NCBI GenBank assembly: GCA_008711295.1
Contig: VUYV01000088.1
Span: 2,993,812 to 3,057,811 of the forward strand
Length of the DNA stretch: 64,000 bases
Direction: 5' to 3'
DNA from: Anarhynchus alexandrinus
Lineage: Eukaryota; Chordata; Aves; Charadriiformes; Charadriidae
The position numbers were made by a program, and so were the translations under genes. Positions 55,601 to 64,000 of the stretch are shown piece by piece. Position 1 is the first letter of the stretch. The number at the start of each line of letters is the position of its first letter. The notes under the pieces are model-generated. The model did no database searches. It saw nothing but the letters and a program-made list of their open reading frames with translations, and had not been told where the DNA came from.

Positions 55601-58600
55601 GGAGGATGAAAGTTATTCTTCACTAAGTGAGGACTACAACAGCTCAGACTCTGAAAATGAATCCAGCTCTCCACAGAGGAAGAAGGGTTTATCACCAGGT
55701 TAGTTTCCTGGTTTTTTTTTTTTTGAAGGAAGCTATTTTACAACACTCTTTGAAGTATGTGATGAGATAGGTGGGATGAATCCCGCTCAGCTTAAATCAC
55801 ATAAGATGTAGGCGTCTTGTTTGTGTTGAGTCACAGCTATCCTTCTGAAAGAATAATGGCGGTTCCCCAATATTTTTGGTTGCAGATGTTTGTTGTATTT
55901 CTGTGTTAATTTTGGAAATGGATCAGAAATTATGGCCACTGGTTTCAGAAGAAAGGCAGTAAAAAATTTCTGTTTAAGGATACACAGCTTCCTTCATGAG
56001 ATTAAAATACAACCTCACTTGTGTTGGTTTGTAAACTTTGGATTTCTTTGTGAACTCACTGCCTTTAGTAAACCTGCTCTATTGGGGAGATGGAGAAAAG
56101 GAGGATGGGCTAACAGTGATTTATTTAAAAGAAAAAAGTCTTGAGCTTTAATTTTAGACAGAGCCACTTTTTAAGGATGCTTTTCCATCTCCTTATATTT
56201 GACAGGGTAAGCATAGTAGAAAAACATCTTGTGTGCTGTATTCAGAATTGTACAGTGATCCTGAACAGTGGTGATTATTGACATTGGGAGCAATACAGAG
56301 TGTTGCTTTCACTCTTTAGCTTAGATTTTCTTTCTCTTTGATACAGGTACTATCCCTAGTGCAGCTTGTATTGATGCTGCTCGAAGGAAACGTCACTTAG
56401 CCAGGACACGGGCTGATTATCTTCCACTGGATGTTTCAAACAGTCGTCAGGTCTCTCGGAGAAGAGAAAGCAGTGATTTAGAGAGTGAAGATGAGTCTGA
56501 TATGAGGAATCTCAATTTTGTACCTAAAATGAGAACTGTCAGGCAGAGGATGACTGAACACATGGGTGAGTTTGTGCTATTTCTCCCAGCGGTTGTGGCT
56601 TTGTTTTACTGATGTCTGGAAGACTATGGGACTTGTACAGTAAAGAGTGAGCACAGCGCACGGCTTTGCTCCTCGGAGGTCATGGCAAAAGGCTGTACAG
56701 CTGGTGTTTGATGTTTATGTGGGACACTAACCTGGTTTAGGTCTGACTAATGTGGTGGCACAGGATGCTTTGAGAAACATTTCAAAAATTATTTTTGGCC
56801 TTGTTGACTGCAAAAAATAGCCTTGTAGGAGGCACAGCATTTAACATGAATGAAGTTGCTGTGTCGTAAGACAAACTGTCCCACTGAAGTTTTCTAAATC
56901 CTGCCTGCTGTTTCTGGTCCAGTCTTCCCAGTGCTTTCCCTGCATTGGTATTGTGGCTGTTCTTGAAAAGATTAAAAAAAAAAAATAATCCAGCAACTCA
57001 GCCCTTCAGCAAACCTGTTGCACACAGAGCACATGTGGCTTTTCCATTGCTTTTTTTTCCTCTTATAGCTGCTTACAGTTGTGTTTATGAAGCACTGGTT
57101 TACCATAGTTGTAGACTGGTTTTCTTTATTATTTGAGTAAGGGTTATAAGAAATGTGTAACTATGAGCTGATTCTGCACTTCTAATTAATACTAAAGATA
57201 TTTTTGTATCTATAGTAAAGCATACATTTTAGAGCACTCAAGGATTTGCTGTGTATAATGTCGGTGTTATAGTCTAACTATGTATTATACACAGCTTTGC
57301 TTTGAGATGTTTTTGCTCCTCATACTGCAGTAATAGGTTTCTGAGAAACAGTATGTTGGGGAAATTAATATTGGTGTGAATTCTACAAATCCCACTAGCC
57401 ATTTCCAAGCCTTCCTTGCTTTTCAGTTTGGAAGTCCTCCATCTACAGTTTTTTAATCTGGTGTTTTTTGTGTGTTTCACTTCCCAGGAATGGTTGGGAG
57501 AACCATTGTTGCTTTAGAGGGAGGAAAACATGGGAGGGAAAAAACAGTTATAGGATGTAATTACATCTAATAATGATTGTTTTCACTTCTAGTGTCTGTG
57601 AGTGGTGAATCAAGTGAAGACGAAGCACAAATTAAGTGGGAAGAACAGCAAATAAAGAAAGCTGTTAAACTCTCTCAGGTGACACATGCTTTCCTAACAA
57701 CTGTTTTCCTCACTGGCAAGAGAGCTTTTTCTGGAGTACTGTCATATCTCCTACCTGCCCTCTTGTTAGGGAGTTTTCAGGAAGTTACACCCTAATTCTT
57801 CAGAGAAAAGGCAATTAGAAATAGAAGGTGATAATGAAAATCTGTAATCTCTGTCTAGCTGTTCTGAAGCAGGGTATTGTCTACCTGTGTATGTTGAAAG
57901 ACTGTGAAAAGCAGAGAATAAAATTCTGAACCCTGATTATTATTTTTTTTTGCTGCTATGCAAGGGATCTTGAAAGCAAGAGTATGCAAATAATACAAAT
58001 GTTAAAAAGTTGCAAAGGAAAAATTATTCTTTTATTATGCTAAATTTCTGTTGGATAGCAATTTGAGAGCTCTTTTCACAGTTCAGCAGAATTCTGGTAA
58101 ATAATTGGCAAAAATAAACTATGTATCTTCTGATGACCTGGAAGTTTTTGTTTCTGGCTTGAATCACCTCCTCTGGATCAGACTAGGAAAGTCTGAATAA
58201 CCATTACTTTATTTCAGAATAGGCAATTGTAGAAATTTCTGCCTGTTAAATAGGAGTAGTTAGGGGACTGGGAGAAAGTTACATCTTTCTGCTGCTGAAT
58301 TTCAAATCCATTATGATTGGTGTTCTTAGGTCCTCATACTCATTTCTCGAAAGCTATTAATTTCTGCTGTTCAGGAAACTGCAACAATTTTTAGTAGCAG
58401 ACCTTGTTAGTCATGGACTTGATTGCTTCAACTGATTGTGTTTTGGCTAGATTTTTATATAGAGACCCCTACTGATTTAGAATGCAAAGTGTCTTTTAAT
58501 TTATAAGCTAAAATTCAGTGGAATCCTTTTTTAGTTATGATTACAGTTAAGCTGAGTTGTCAGAATGAAAAATCTGTCTTTTGTCCACTGGCTTTGTCAG

Positions 58601-61600
58601 AAGGTAGCATTCATATTTATTGGGGGGGAGGAAATCAGAAAGTTTACTATGAGAAAATGGAATATTAAAGGACTAATGGATGGCAAATAATTTATCATAA
58701 ACATATTCAAATAGTTTCTAAAAAGCAAGAGATGAGTAAAATCAGGTATTATCATCACTGCTTGGCTGTAGTTTATTTCTGCATTTTATATTTAGAATCT
58801 TAATACTAGTGAAGTCTCAGCTGTCAGTTTAGAGGCATTATGCATTATTGAAAGCTATTGATATTTTCAGACCAAGACAGCAACTTAAGTGGACCCTAAG
58901 TTATGGATTACTTTGCTGTTTATATGTTTATGCACTATATGTTTTTATACAACATATATATGCAGTGTTTCATACTCTGTTTCTCTTGCTTTTGTGTTGT
59001 ACTTTTCTGTGCAGCATTTCATATGTATCTTTATATCATATGCCTTGTGTATTCAAATGATACATCTTGTTGATCTATAGAGCTGCAGAGGGAAAACTTG
59101 TGTAAATGGTGTATTAAAAATTAACTCTTAACATTCTTGTAGGAAACTTATGATGATGCTTCCCTGCATAAATCTCCAGCAGCTAAACCAAAGTTTGATC
59201 CCTCTGTTTCTTTACCACCTGTGAACTTGGAAATTGTGAAGAAGCGATTGACTGAAAGGTAAATCCTACTCTTAAGAACTTAACTTTTGAGTTGTCTGAG
59301 GTTTTGTCACAGAATGAGAGATGACAGCTTTGAAGTCTTGTTCATTTTCTGGAGTATTGGAGGATTTTTGGGTTATTTCATGTGTAATATGTCTGTTATC
59401 ATGCCCAGTAGAGTACTACAAATTTTTAGTTTTACCTGGCTACGCTTTGTTGTAGGGGAGCATTTGGACTTTTCAAGAGTGTTTTATCAACTGGAACTTT
59501 AGAGAGTAAATGCATTTAAATGGCAGCAGCTCTTTATGCTTGCTGGTAGGTTTTGACAGGAGCATTGGTTAAATGTTAGGTTTGACTGGCAAGCAAAACT
59601 TCACCCCGGGGCAGGTGGAGCTGGCAATCCTAGCCCTCTTATGGTGGCTCTTACACCAGCTGCAAAATTAGCTCAGTATTTCCTAAAGCAGCAGTAAATT
59701 CTCTACAGCCTGCTTAGGCAAACTAGAACCTGCCTTGATTTTTTTCTTTAGTCATGTGCCAGGCTGTGACTGTCCTTTAGCAGTTTGGCTGCTGTACGTG
59801 CAGCTGAAGTGTCCTGGGATGGAGGTGGGAACCTCCAAGAGGGTGTGCGAGAAGGACAGCTGGGGTCAGGCATCCTAAGGTAAGCCATCCCCTGTCATCT
59901 GTCAGAGCACCAAGAAGCAGCTGTTCAGATAAGTTTAGACAAGTAACATTATACAGCTGAAACATCAATATGCGCTATGGACTTGCACTCAGTTCTGTCT
60001 ATATGCTTTGCTTTGTACAGATCATCATTCACCTGCTTGTTTAAAGAACTGCAACTAAATTGGACTAAATATTTTTGTGGAATTGTATACTTTCTTTGCC
60101 TTAATCACCTGTACATAATGAGTTAAGTGGGAATTTATGTACAGAATTAAATAAGAAAAATGAGAATAAGGCTATGAAGAGTGGGAGACCTATTTGGAAG
60201 ATAGCAAGAAGGGGAGGGGGAACCTGTTTGATGTAAACTTGATAGATGTGCTTAACATGATAAATGCTGAAATAGCTTTTTTTATTAACTTGTAGCACAG
60301 TAGAGAACAATAGCTTCTTCAGTTATTCTCACTGGAAAATGTTGCCTGCTTCAGGGAAGTGAAGTGAGTTGTGGTCTGTTTCTTGGATCTGCTACAGGCT
60401 TGCTCAAGCTGAGCAATCACTGGGAATGTGTAAAGAGGGAAGGAGGAAAAAAGAAAGAGGAGGCAGAGTTGTGATACATGTAAATGTATCCTGGGCTACC
60501 TGTTTATTAGTTAGTGACAGCTGTAGACATAGGTTTCTGAGTTTTATCACCTAGTAGCACCAAGAGGCCTCAGTTGGTTTGTATTTAGTAGTGAGCATGT
60601 GGTGATGCTTATAGGTACTGCTATACATGCAACTTATGTTAAACTAGTATAGACATGCTGATGTGAGCTGTAGTTTTCCCCAGGTTCCATTGGGTAGAAT
60701 CTATTTAATGTGATATCACAAAATTTGGCTTTTTATATTTTTGGGAAGCATAGTGTATTGAGGGATCCAGGTAAAATTATGTGGTTCTAGTTTTGAAAGC
60801 ATCGCTGACAGTGACATTTGAGTCTCCAAAGCATGATGCTTGTCCACACCCCATACTACTGCAAATGTTGGCAAGGGTAAATCTTTCAACACTGCTTAGA
60901 TCAAATGCAAGTACTATTATTAGCACAGGCAAAGATTTTGTATGTGACTATAATGGGAAAAATGTTTTGGAATGCATCAGCTGTTAACTTGGCACTAGTT
61001 TTAGTTGTCTGTGTTTCTCTTTTTTAGGATAACATCATTGCAGGATGTGCACCGTGCCCACCAGAGGGAGTATGAAAAATATATTGAGGACATTGAAAGT
61101 TCAAAGATGACTGTCCAGGAGTTAGAGAAGTCTTCAGATGCAGCTCAGAATTACAAATTCTACAGGGCCATGAAAACATATGCAGAAAACTTGATAAACT
61201 GTTTGAATGAAAAAGTATGTATATTTTCCTCTTCCTTTGTTTTTTTTTACATGATAAGGGTGCATTCTGTCAATGAAGGATGAGGGGGTTTTGTTTGGAA
61301 ATGATGAGGGACAGCACTCTATTAAAAATCAGTTCTATCAGAAATTTCAACGTAATAGAAAACAAAATATAGGGAAAACAAATCAACCCTCACCTGAAGT
61401 AATGATCAAGCTAATATAGGTATACTGACTTGAGCTGTGATCTCGCCTAGATTCTGTTAGGTGAAAACAAAATATTATTGGAGTGAGATTTCTGCAGGTC
61501 TAGTAACCAGAGTGCACTGAAGTTGAATGAGAGGTGGTACTTAAATAAACACTTTTGGGATATCTTGAAATGTTTTTACGCAGGGTTACGTAACCTCGTG

Positions 61601-64000
61601 TTAGGTTCAAGTTGGGATTGAGTTAGCAGAACTCTGTGAGAATTTGTCTGTTATCAGCTGCATCTCTTTCCTGAACTGCAAACCTTGGGTACTTTAAAAG
61701 GTGGAGACTGGGAGGAGGGGAGGACCTCCCTAAAGTTTAGCCTCAGTGAAAGTAAACTGGATTTATCCTCTATAGATAGTCCTATCAAATCTAATTTATG
61801 TCACTTAATTGTATTGCAATTGTGAATTTCTTTACATAACTTCAAAGAGAACGAATGTTAGTTAATGAATATGTTTTCTTTAATGGTTAGTGTCTCAAAA
61901 TCAAACTGAAAGCAAACTAAGTGCACCAGTAGTGTCCTATGGAACCTTTTGTATGAAGTCTTAGGTAGTCCCGTGATGAGCAACTGGCATTTATTTTGAG
62001 TCTTACAAAAAAGCCTGAAAAACTCCAATGACCAGGAATGTATTTTTCAATCTGTAATATTTTGGTTCTAATTTCAGAGCTATACTGAAAACCCATGGAA
62101 ACTGTTTTTTTCTCATTCTTTTGGGATTTTAATTAATTGAAAGCCTGATTACTGTTTACTATATTTCAGCTGAAATACATTAATGACCTAGAATTGACTG
62201 TACACGTACTTCTTCAGCAACGAGCCATGAGAGTAGTGAAACGAAGGCAAGATGAGCTGAAAAACGAATCATCTTATATTCAGCATCTGACAAGTTAGTA
62301 TGAAGTTAGAAGTTATTTTCTTATTGCAACATTCACTCTTTGAGCAGAAATATACAGTTAATTTTTGGATGAAGTTTTTAGTTTTCACCTTTGATCTCCT
62401 TTCCCTTCCCATTGATGGTAGGTGTGTTCTACTATACCTCAATTTAAATCCTTGCCTCAATAAGGCCCATGATACTATTTTTCTCTGGTTTAATAGTGAA
62501 CGTAACATGACCAAGTACTTTGTCAATTTTTAGTTATTCAACTCAGCAATTTTCAATATTTAAAAAGGAAAGCGGAGTCAATTTTCTAGTAAGTCTTAAG
62601 TAGGAGAAATCCTGCTGATGGAGGATTCTGTGAATATATGAAAAAGCAGTGTGTTTACTTGGCAACATCACTTTTATGTGAGTGTCTTTAAGGCTGTGCA
62701 TGTGCCTAGAATGGAGATTTCAAACTAGGAAGAAACACTTACATGAACAGAAGGGCATGAAGAAAGTGGCCTCTTTGTAAGGGTTTTATCAAAAACAAAA
62801 TAGCGTTTTGTTGGGTTTTTTTGTCACTGTAGGAAAAGGTATTACAACTTTCTTGTCTCCTATTTTTGTTTCATGCCACTGTATTGTTTGTATGCCATGT
62901 GAATCTTTAGCTGCTGCTGTTCAAAAAAGAAACAAAACCCAAACCCAACCTCCAAAACTAAACCCTTTAAAACTGTTTAGGCAAAGCTAAGAGCAGTATG
63001 CTTGGAGCTGCTGAGAACAGATGGGGGCCAGATGCACCAGTCTGGTAACTACTAATCACATAGGTTCAGTCTTCTCACTACACAAGATAAAGTGCTGATT
63101 AGAGAAAGCTAGCAGCCTGTATGATTTTGTAAAATGGTGTAGCAGACTGACAGCAGGTGTTAAGAATACCATAATAATAGTTACCATTAAAATGATTTTA
63201 CTTCCAGCTCATCACAAATGAGATTGTACTTGCATGTTTAACGGCACTTTTAATTGTTTTTATGTTCCTAGTTGTATTTAATATAGTGGAAAGGCTGTTT
63301 CTTTTCTTCCATGATAATACTGCAGTAGTAGTACACTTTTTTTGGCATGTTGTGCACATATCAGCCAGCTAACAGTGCTACAAATGAATGGCCCAACTAG
63401 AAAATGCTTCTAGTTTCTATTTCTGTGTTGAACTCAAGAATCAGAGCAGGGGTAACTGGGGTCAGACAGTCAGTGACCACTCAAATAACAGGAGACAGCG
63501 GGGAGCTGACTGGTCTTGAAATCTAAATGCATTTTGAATAGTGTAAATGAGGGATTTAACTTCCATTACAATGTTGGAACCAAACCTCGAAAGTTATTCT
63601 AATTTATTACATGGTTTCACTTTTGACGTAGTAGATCCCTACATTTGCCTTTTGCGGTGCTGAGAACCTATTGTGGAAGGCACGAACTTCCTTTTCCAGG
63701 ATCGGGAAGCAGTGAGCGTTGACTGGAGTGTTATCAAACTCAGCTTTTCATCTACTGCTACAAGGCAACAATCACATCTGAATATATGCAGTTAAAAAGT
63801 AATATTTACTGTGCATTATTCTGGAGACTGTTAGAGTTTTGATTAGGAGTTTGAAACTTTTTTTTGGCTGTGTTCCAAATGAAGAAAAATAGAGGGAGAA
63901 TCAGTGTTTCCTTATTGAGGAAATAGGAACTCAAAAATCATACCGTTTTATTTTTGGCTGATTCTGTCTTCTGATAGGCGGGAATGACAAACCAACTAAT
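52266..64000 (+). CDS. GCFC2: GCFC2 (C2orf3), N-terminal and central part, spliced, runs off right edge
   Basis: Exons: 52266-52638, 54289-54396, 55537-55698, 56347-56565, 57593-57678, 59143-59258, 61028-61214, 62170-62293 and 63978 onward. All are GT-AG and the phases join, giving about 466 codons against about 780 in the human protein. The protein starts [20 protein letters not shown] (basic), followed by Ala/Pro/Glu-rich disorder, [20 protein letters not shown], an acidic-Ser stretch (exon 3), [20 protein letters not shown] (NTR2-like segment), and a coiled coil (exons 6-8: [60 protein letters not shown]). The last pieces match GCFC2 better than its paralogue PAXBP1. The protein is nuclear. 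The family is linked to TFIP11 and the intron-lariat complex during spliceosome disassembly; the older 'GC-binding transcription repressor' role is disputed. The C-terminal GCFC domain is outside the window. Confidence 0.95.
52803..53547 (+). mobile_element. CR1 LINE, 5'-truncated, plus strand, in GCFC2 intron 1
   Basis: Starts with the segment encoding [16 protein letters not shown] and runs through [60 protein letters not shown] and [20 protein letters not shown]. It ends CCCTTCCAACTCTAACAATT CTATGG. An N at 53,250 replaces a stretch of the middle, so bases are missing there. It shares the AGAGGAGG(G)CCA deletion with the copy at 41,621. Same strand as the gene. Confidence 0.94.
53548..54288 (+). 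other. GCFC2 intron 1, part after the CR1
   Basis: Ordinary intron sequence with a short TA/TG-rich tract at 54,208-54,240. Nothing else seen. The part of intron 1 before the CR1 (52,639-52,802) belongs to the CpG island. Confidence 0.6.
54289..54396 (+). CDS. GCFC2: GCFC2 exon 2
   Basis: 108 nt, acceptor TATCTGGATAG, donor AGCAGAA|GTAAGTAC. Encodes [36 protein letters not shown]. The FFKIKKPS part corresponds to the VFKVKKSS motif of the paralogue PAXBP1. Confidence 0.93.
54397..55536 (+). other. GCFC2 intron 2
   Basis: 1.1 kb, AT-rich, no repeat or RNA gene recognised. Confidence 0.6.
55537..55698 (+). CDS. GCFC2: GCFC2 exon 3 (acidic, Ser-rich)
   Basis: 162 nt, acceptor CCCTAATACAG, donor TCACCAG|GTTAGTTT. 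Encodes [54 protein letters not shown]. It is acidic with many CK2-like Ser-x-x-Glu/Asp sites and is probably disordered. Confidence 0.93.
55699..56346 (+). other. GCFC2 intron 3
   Basis: 0.65 kb. An 84-codon frame at 55,890-56,144 has no recognisable similarity and is taken as chance. Confidence 0.6.
56347..56565 (+). CDS. GCFC2: GCFC2 exon 4 (NTR2-like segment)
   Basis: 219 nt, acceptor CTTTGATACAG, donor CACATGG|GTGAGTTT. Contains [29 protein letters not shown], equivalent to human [20 protein letters not shown]. It then has a Ser/Glu/Asp stretch and [16 protein letters not shown]. This is one of the best-conserved parts of the N-terminal half. Confidence 0.95.
56566..57592 (+). other. 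GCFC2 intron 4
   Basis: 1.0 kb, nothing recognised apart from an A-rich run near 56,972. Confidence 0.6.
57593..57678 (+). CDS. GCFC2: GCFC2 exon 5
   Basis: 86 nt, acceptor TTTTCACTTCTAG. The donor CTCTCAG|GTGACACA is the weakest of the gene. Encodes [29 protein letters not shown], matching the family W-E-x-x-Q-x-(R/K)-K-(A/G) motif. If the donor is skipped the frame stays open for about 38 codons into the intron. Confidence 0.93.
57679..59142 (+). other. GCFC2 intron 5
   Basis: 1.5 kb, AT-rich; a hydrophobic 70-codon frame at 58,848-59,060 is T-rich noise. Confidence 0.6.
59143..59258 (+). CDS. GCFC2: GCFC2 exon 6
   Basis: 116 nt, acceptor ACATTCTTGTAG, donor CTGAAAG|GTAAATCC. Encodes [55 protein letters not shown] is nearly the human GCFC2 sequence and differs from PAXBP1. 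Confidence 0.95.
59259..61027 (+). other. GCFC2 intron 6
   Basis: 1.8 kb, nothing recognised; the GC is slightly higher around 59,600-59,880. Confidence 0.6.
61028..61214 (+). CDS. GCFC2: GCFC2 exon 7 (coiled coil)
   Basis: 187 nt, acceptor GTTTCTCTTTTTTAG, donor AATGAAAAA|GTATGTAT. Encodes [63 protein letters not shown], a long predicted helix with heptad spacing. Confidence 0.95.
61215..62169 (+). other. GCFC2 intron 7
   Basis: 0.95 kb, no element recognised. Confidence 0.6.
62170..62293 (+). CDS. GCFC2: GCFC2 exon 8
   Basis: 124 nt, acceptor CTATATTTCAG, donor CTGACAA|GTTAGTAT. Encodes [41 protein letters not shown]. The (K/V)RRQDE(L/I)K motif is shared by GCFC2 and PAXBP1. Confidence 0.95.
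62294..63977 (+). other. GCFC2 intron 8
   Basis: 1.7 kb. I looked for a coding exon carrying the family E-E-I-E-S-R-R-x-(K/R)-R-R-Q-A-R motif and found none, so that exon is probably the one starting at 63,978 or lies beyond the window. Confidence 0.55.
63978..64000 (+). CDS. GCFC2: GCFC2 exon 9 (start only)
   Basis: A TTCTGATAG acceptor is followed by 23 bases in the correct phase (S-G-N-D-K-P-T-N). Human GCFC2 has S-T-S-G-N at this place. The exon is cut by the window edge, so only the acceptor and eight codons support it. Confidence 0.6.

Noticed and set aside
52266..62293. PAXBP1 as the identity of the plus-strand gene
   Set aside because: The paralogue shares motifs, but [17 protein letters not shown], the REYEKY(I/V) stretch and the K-F-Y-x-x-M-K segment follow GCFC2, and PAXBP1-specific stretches are absent.
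1..64000. CRISPR array, operons, tRNA or rRNA genes, or prokaryotic mobile systems
   Set aside because: No regularly spaced repeats, no clustered intact ORFs and no cloverleaf sequence recognised; all coding evidence is spliced vertebrate exons.

Overview
This window looks like avian nuclear DNA. The evidence is two spliced vertebrate protein genes with compact introns and at least seven CR1 LINE copies, most of them 5'-truncated, in an AT-rich background broken by two GC-rich promoter islands. CR1 is the dominant retrotransposon of birds. Crocodilians and turtles also carry it, so 'bird' is an inference. The sequence is a draft assembly: there is a 206-base N gap and four single-N joints.

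Positions 1-41,050, minus strand: the 5' part of ITSN2 (intersectin-2), an endocytic scaffold. An untranslated first exon is inferred in the CpG island near 41.0 kb. The start codon is in the exon at 26.7-26.8 kb. Six further coding exons at 8.3, 6.6, 4.7, 3.1, 2.7 and 0.9 kb encode EH domain 1, a Ser/Thr/Pro-rich linker and the beginning of EH domain 2. All splice phases agree. The rest of the gene lies beyond the left edge. The large introns hold three CR1 copies, an older degenerate LINE fragment, a TA/CA microsatellite and a small CpG cluster, but no gene I can support.

Positions 41,050-52,200: about 11 kb between two divergent promoters. It contains one plus-strand CR1, a long AT-rich block, a minus-strand CR1 that abuts the second promoter, and several meaningless ORFs.

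Positions 52,200-64,000, plus strand: the 5' part of GCFC2 (formerly C2orf3/GCF), a GCF-family protein of the intron-lariat/spliceosome-disassembly machinery. Eight exons and the start of a ninth join in frame and encode about 466 residues. The gene leaves the right edge before the conserved C-terminal GCFC domain. A plus-strand CR1 sits in intron 1. With the minus-strand CR1 upstream it forms an inverted pair around the promoter and exon 1.

The two genes are not known to share a pathway, and their head-to-head arrangement is a matter of synteny. I found no new multi-gene system. The most notable signals are a 64-bp exact duplication of an ITSN2 splice acceptor, ITSN2 polypyrimidine tracts built from microsatellites, the inverted CR1 pair around the GCFC2 promoter, a tiny uORF in ITSN2, and the ITSN2-GCFC2 adjacency itself.
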